Positions 6,984 through 8,933 of a stretch of 8,933 bases of DNA are shown piece by piece; position 1 is the first letter of the stretch, and every line of letters begins with the position of its first letter. Source of the DNA: an uncultured Limnohabitans sp. GTDB taxonomy: Bacteria; Pseudomonadota; Gammaproteobacteria; Burkholderiales; Burkholderiaceae_C. Where the stretch lies: contig NZ_CALBEX010000307.1 of NCBI RefSeq assembly GCF_937889215.1, positions 1-8,933 on the forward strand. The letters run 5' to 3'. The notes below the pieces were generated by a model that saw only the letters and a program-made list of their open reading frames with translations, was not told the origin of the DNA and did no database searches. The position numbers and the translations under genes are program-made.

Positions 6984-8305
6984 CAGTTCAACTCTTCCTT
7001 GCGAATGCGCACGATAGGCGCCATCACGGTCGGCAGGGCCTGCATTTGGGCCAGCACATCGTTCAGGGTGCCTTCGCGCGTGTCGTGGGTCAAGATGATC
7101 ACGTCGGTCTGGTTCTCTCCGGCCTGGCTGACCTGATCGGCCTCGCGCTGCAAAACAGCGTCGATGCTGATGCCCGCTTCAGCCAGCAAGCCGGTCAGCT
7201 TGGCCAGCACGCCCGCTTGGTCTGCCACACGCAAACGCAAGTAATAACTGGTCACCACCTCGGACATGGGCAACACGGTCAAGTTGCTCATGGAGCCAGG
7301 CTGGAAGGCAAGGTGTGGCACACGGTTCAAAGGGTCGGCGGTGTGCAAACGGGTGATGTCCACCAGATCGGCAATCACCGCGCTGGCGGTGGGCTCAGAG
7401 CCTGCACCTTTGCCGTAATACAAGGTCGTGCCCACGGCATCGCCTTGCACCATCACCGCGTTCATGGCGCCTTCTACGTTGGCGATCAAGCGCTGAGTCG
7501 GCACCAGACTGGGGTGCACGCGCAACTCAATGCCTTGCGCGGTACGTTTGGTGATGCCCAGCAGCTTGATGCGGTAGCCCAATTGCTCGGCGTACTTGAT
7601 GTCGGCCGCGCCCAACTTGGTGATGCCTTCGACATAGGCCTTGTCAAACTGCACCGGAATGCCAAAGGCAATCGCGCTCATCAGGGTCACTTTGTGCGCG
7701 GCGTCCACACCCTCGATGTCAAAAGTCGGATCGGCTTCGGCATAACCCAAGCGCTGAGCCTCCTTGAGCACATCGCCAAAGTCCAGGCCCTTGTCACGCA
7801 TTTCGGACAGGATGAAGTTGGTGGTGCCGTTGATGATGCCCGCCACCCACTGGATGCTGTTGGCTGTCAAACCCTCGCGCAGCGCCTTGATGATCGGAAT
7901 ACCTCCGGCCACGGCCGCTTCAAAAGCCACCATCACACCTTTGGCCTGGGCCGCTGCAAAGATCTCAGTGCCATGCACGGCCAGCAAGGCTTTGTTGGCG
8001 GTCACCACATGCTTGCCAGCAGCAATCGCCTCCATCACCAAGGCTTTGGCAATGCCGTAGCCGCCGATCAATTCGATCACGATGTCGATTTCGGGATTGG
8101 CAATCACCGCACGGGCATCGGCCACCACCTGAACACCCTCACCCACCAGGGCTTGGGCCCTTGCCACGTCCAGATCGGCCACCATGGCGATTTCAATGCC
8201 ACGGCCGGCACGACGCTGGATTTCTTCTTGGTTGCGCAGAAGCACATTGAAAGTGCCGCTGCCTACAGTGCCCATGCCCAACAGGCCTACTTTGATCGGT
8301 TTCAT
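6983..8305 (-). CDS. hom: Homoserine dehydrogenase with ACT domain
   Basis: This enzyme reduces L-aspartate 4-semialdehyde to L-homoserine with NAD(P)H, the branch point to threonine and methionine. It is a 440-residue monofunctional form, not fused to aspartokinase as in enteric ThrA. The Rossmann dinucleotide loop is GLLGMGTVGSG (7-17). TANKALL (102-108) holds conserved Lys105. AFEAAVAGGIPII (127-139) and INGTTNFIL (158-166) follow. The catalytic block GYAEADPTFDIEGVDAAHK (187-205) contains Glu190, Asp201 and Lys205. A C-terminal ACT domain (about 354-435, YYLRLRVADQAGVLAKL) suggests feedback control by threonine, as known for this family; the effector is inferred. The ATG at 8305 matches the usual MKPIKVGLLG start, with only a weak GAG about eight bases upstream. 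It lies 50 bases from the aminotransferase stop and overlaps thrC by one base. Confidence 0.98.
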   Translation of the reverse strand: MKPIKVGLLGMGTVGSGTFNVLLRNQEEIQRRAGRGIEIAMVADLDVARAQALVGEGVQVVADARAVIANPEIDIVIELIGGYGIAKALVMEAIAAGKHVVTANKALLAVHGTEIFAAAQAKGVMVAFEAAVAGGIPIIKALREGLTANSIQWVAGIINGTTNFILSEMRDKGLDFGDVLKEAQRLGYAEADPTFDIEGVDAAHKVTLMSAIAFGIPVQFDKAYVEGITKLGAADIKYAEQLGYRIKLLGITKRTAQGIELRVHPSLVPTQRLIANVEGAMNAVMVQGDAVGTTLYYGKGAGSEPTASAVIADLVDITRLHTADPLNRVPHLAFQPGSMSNLTVLPMSEVVTSYYLRLRVADQAGVLAKLTGLLAEAGISIDAVLQREADQVSQAGENQTDVIILTHDTREGTLNDVLAQMQALPTVMAPIVRIRKEELN

Positions 8306-8324
8306 TCACTACTCTTTGACGTTG

Positions 8325-8343
8325 TGCCCAGCCAAGCCAGGCA
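8325..8343 (-). other. Short hairpin in the aminotransferase-hom gap
   Basis: On the minus-strand RNA, TGCCTGGC and GCTGGGCA can pair around a TTG loop with eight pairs, two of them G-U wobbles. The hairpin lies in the 50-base gap between the aminotransferase stop and hom. It has no U tract after it, so termination is unlikely. No convincing promoter for hom is visible in this gap, which agrees with hom being read through from the aminotransferase gene. Confidence 0.2.
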
Positions 8344-8355
8344 ATTCTTGAAAAT

Positions 8356-8933
8356 TCAGGCAGCGAGACTATCGGTGCCAAATCGTTGACGTGCACCTTC
8401 CAAGAAGCGTGCCACGCGGCCAATCGCCTCTCGCAAATCGTCTTCATGCGGCAAAAATACGATACGGAAATGGTCGGCATCGGGCCAGTTGAAGCCCGTG
8501 CCCTGCACCAGCATGACCTTGGTTTCTTCCAGCAGTTGCAAGAAAAAGTCCTGGTCGTCCTGCACCGGGTAAATTTTCGAATCCAGTTTCGGGAACATGT
8601 ACAAAGCCGCACGGGGCTTGACGCAGCTGACGCCAGGAATGGCCGTGATCAATTGGTGCGCCAAATCGCGCTGCTTGCGCAATCGACCGCCCTCGCCCAC
8701 CAGTTCATTGATGCTTTGGTGTCCACCCAGCGCCGTCTGGATGGCCCATTGACCGGGCACATTGGCGCACAAACGCATGTTAGAGAGCATGTTCAGGCCT
8801 TCGATGTAATCGCGGGCCACTTTCTTGTCGCCTGAAATCACCATCCAGCCCGCACGGTAGCCACAAGAGCGGTAGCTTTTAGACAACGAGTTGAAGGTCA
8901 GCGTCAAAACATCTTGCGACAAACTGGCCAGCG
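8356..8933 (-). CDS. PLP-dependent class I aminotransferase, AlaA-like, C-terminal part (partial)
   Basis: About 191 C-terminal residues are visible, and the reading frame stays open to the window edge. A full-length enzyme would have roughly 400. The segment TLTFNSLSKSYRSCGYRAGW carries the Schiff-base lysine (codon 8878-8880) in the SKxYR context of fold-type I aminotransferases. The segment HFRIVFLPHEDDL near the C-terminus carries the arginine (codon 8464-8466) that binds the substrate carboxylate. The closest fit I recognise is the AlaA/YfbQ glutamate-pyruvate aminotransferase group, which makes alanine or interconverts similar amino acids in the cytoplasm. An aspartate-type aminotransferase is an alternative, and no symbol is given because the N-terminal half is missing. 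TTG at 8920-8922 is an internal leucine codon, not a start. The gene lies just upstream of hom on the same strand and is probably in the same operon, which would group it with aspartate-family amino acid synthesis. Confidence 0.9.
   Translation of the reverse strand, partial: LASLSQDVLTLTFNSLSKSYRSCGYRAGWMVISGDKKVARDYIEGLNMLSNMRLCANVPGQWAIQTALGGHQSINELVGEGGRLRKQRDLAHQLITAIPGVSCVKPRAALYMFPKLDSKIYPVQDDQDFFLQLLEETKVMLVQGTGFNWPDADHFRIVFLPHEDDLREAIGRVARFLEGARQRFGTDSLAA

Noticed and set aside
6731..8389. 552-codon plus-strand open frame opposite hom and thrC
   Set aside because: It lies almost wholly antisense to the well-supported hom gene and the start of thrC. Its His/Gln/Val-rich translation looks like the complement of high-GC codons and shows no domain.
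1..8933. Mobile element, phage, CRISPR or defence system
   Set aside because: No transposase, integrase, repeat array, att-like direct repeats or change in coding style was seen. All recognised genes are housekeeping and closely packed.

Overview
The window looks like a stretch of core chromosome from a betaproteobacterium. The gene order (AlaA-type aminotransferase, homoserine dehydrogenase, threonine synthase, moeA, moaD, moaE, a small unknown gene, clpB) and the high-GC coding style fit Burkholderiales, most likely Comamonadaceae (Limnohabitans/Rhodoferax/Acidovorax relatives). That placement is inferred from remembered synteny and protein style, not from a database search.

Layout, read from the right end leftwards because almost everything is on the minus strand. 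A PLP-dependent aminotransferase of the AlaA/AspC class I type runs off the right edge. After about 50 bases comes a tightly packed run: hom (homoserine dehydrogenase with a C-terminal ACT domain), thrC (threonine synthase, stop and start sharing one base), moeA (6-base gap), moaD (ATGA overlap) and moaE (4-base gap, strong Shine-Dalgarno). This run joins two steps of threonine synthesis to three genes of molybdenum cofactor synthesis: MoaD and MoaE together form molybdopterin synthase, and MoeA inserts molybdate into the product. Homoserine kinase (thrB), which acts between Hom and ThrC, is not here.

On the plus strand at 2953-3504 there is one small protein of unknown function, convergent with moaE and divergent from clpB. 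The 87-base region between it and clpB carries a strong heat-shock (sigma-32) type -35 box for clpB and a -10-like box placed so close to the small gene's ATG that its mRNA may be leaderless. clpB (868 residues, both AAA+ modules intact) follows on the minus strand. An 85-base gap with a long imperfect hairpin separates it from the first 57 codons of a thiamine pyrophosphate-dependent enzyme, which is cut by the left edge.

No RNA genes, CRISPR arrays, insertion sequences, phage genes or obvious foreign DNA were seen, and no stretch longer than 300 bases lacks a gene. I do not see a novel system. The points worth a second look are the unknown gene beside clpB with its possible leaderless start, the threonine/molybdopterin operon, the internal GTG in clpB and the hairpin downstream of clpB.
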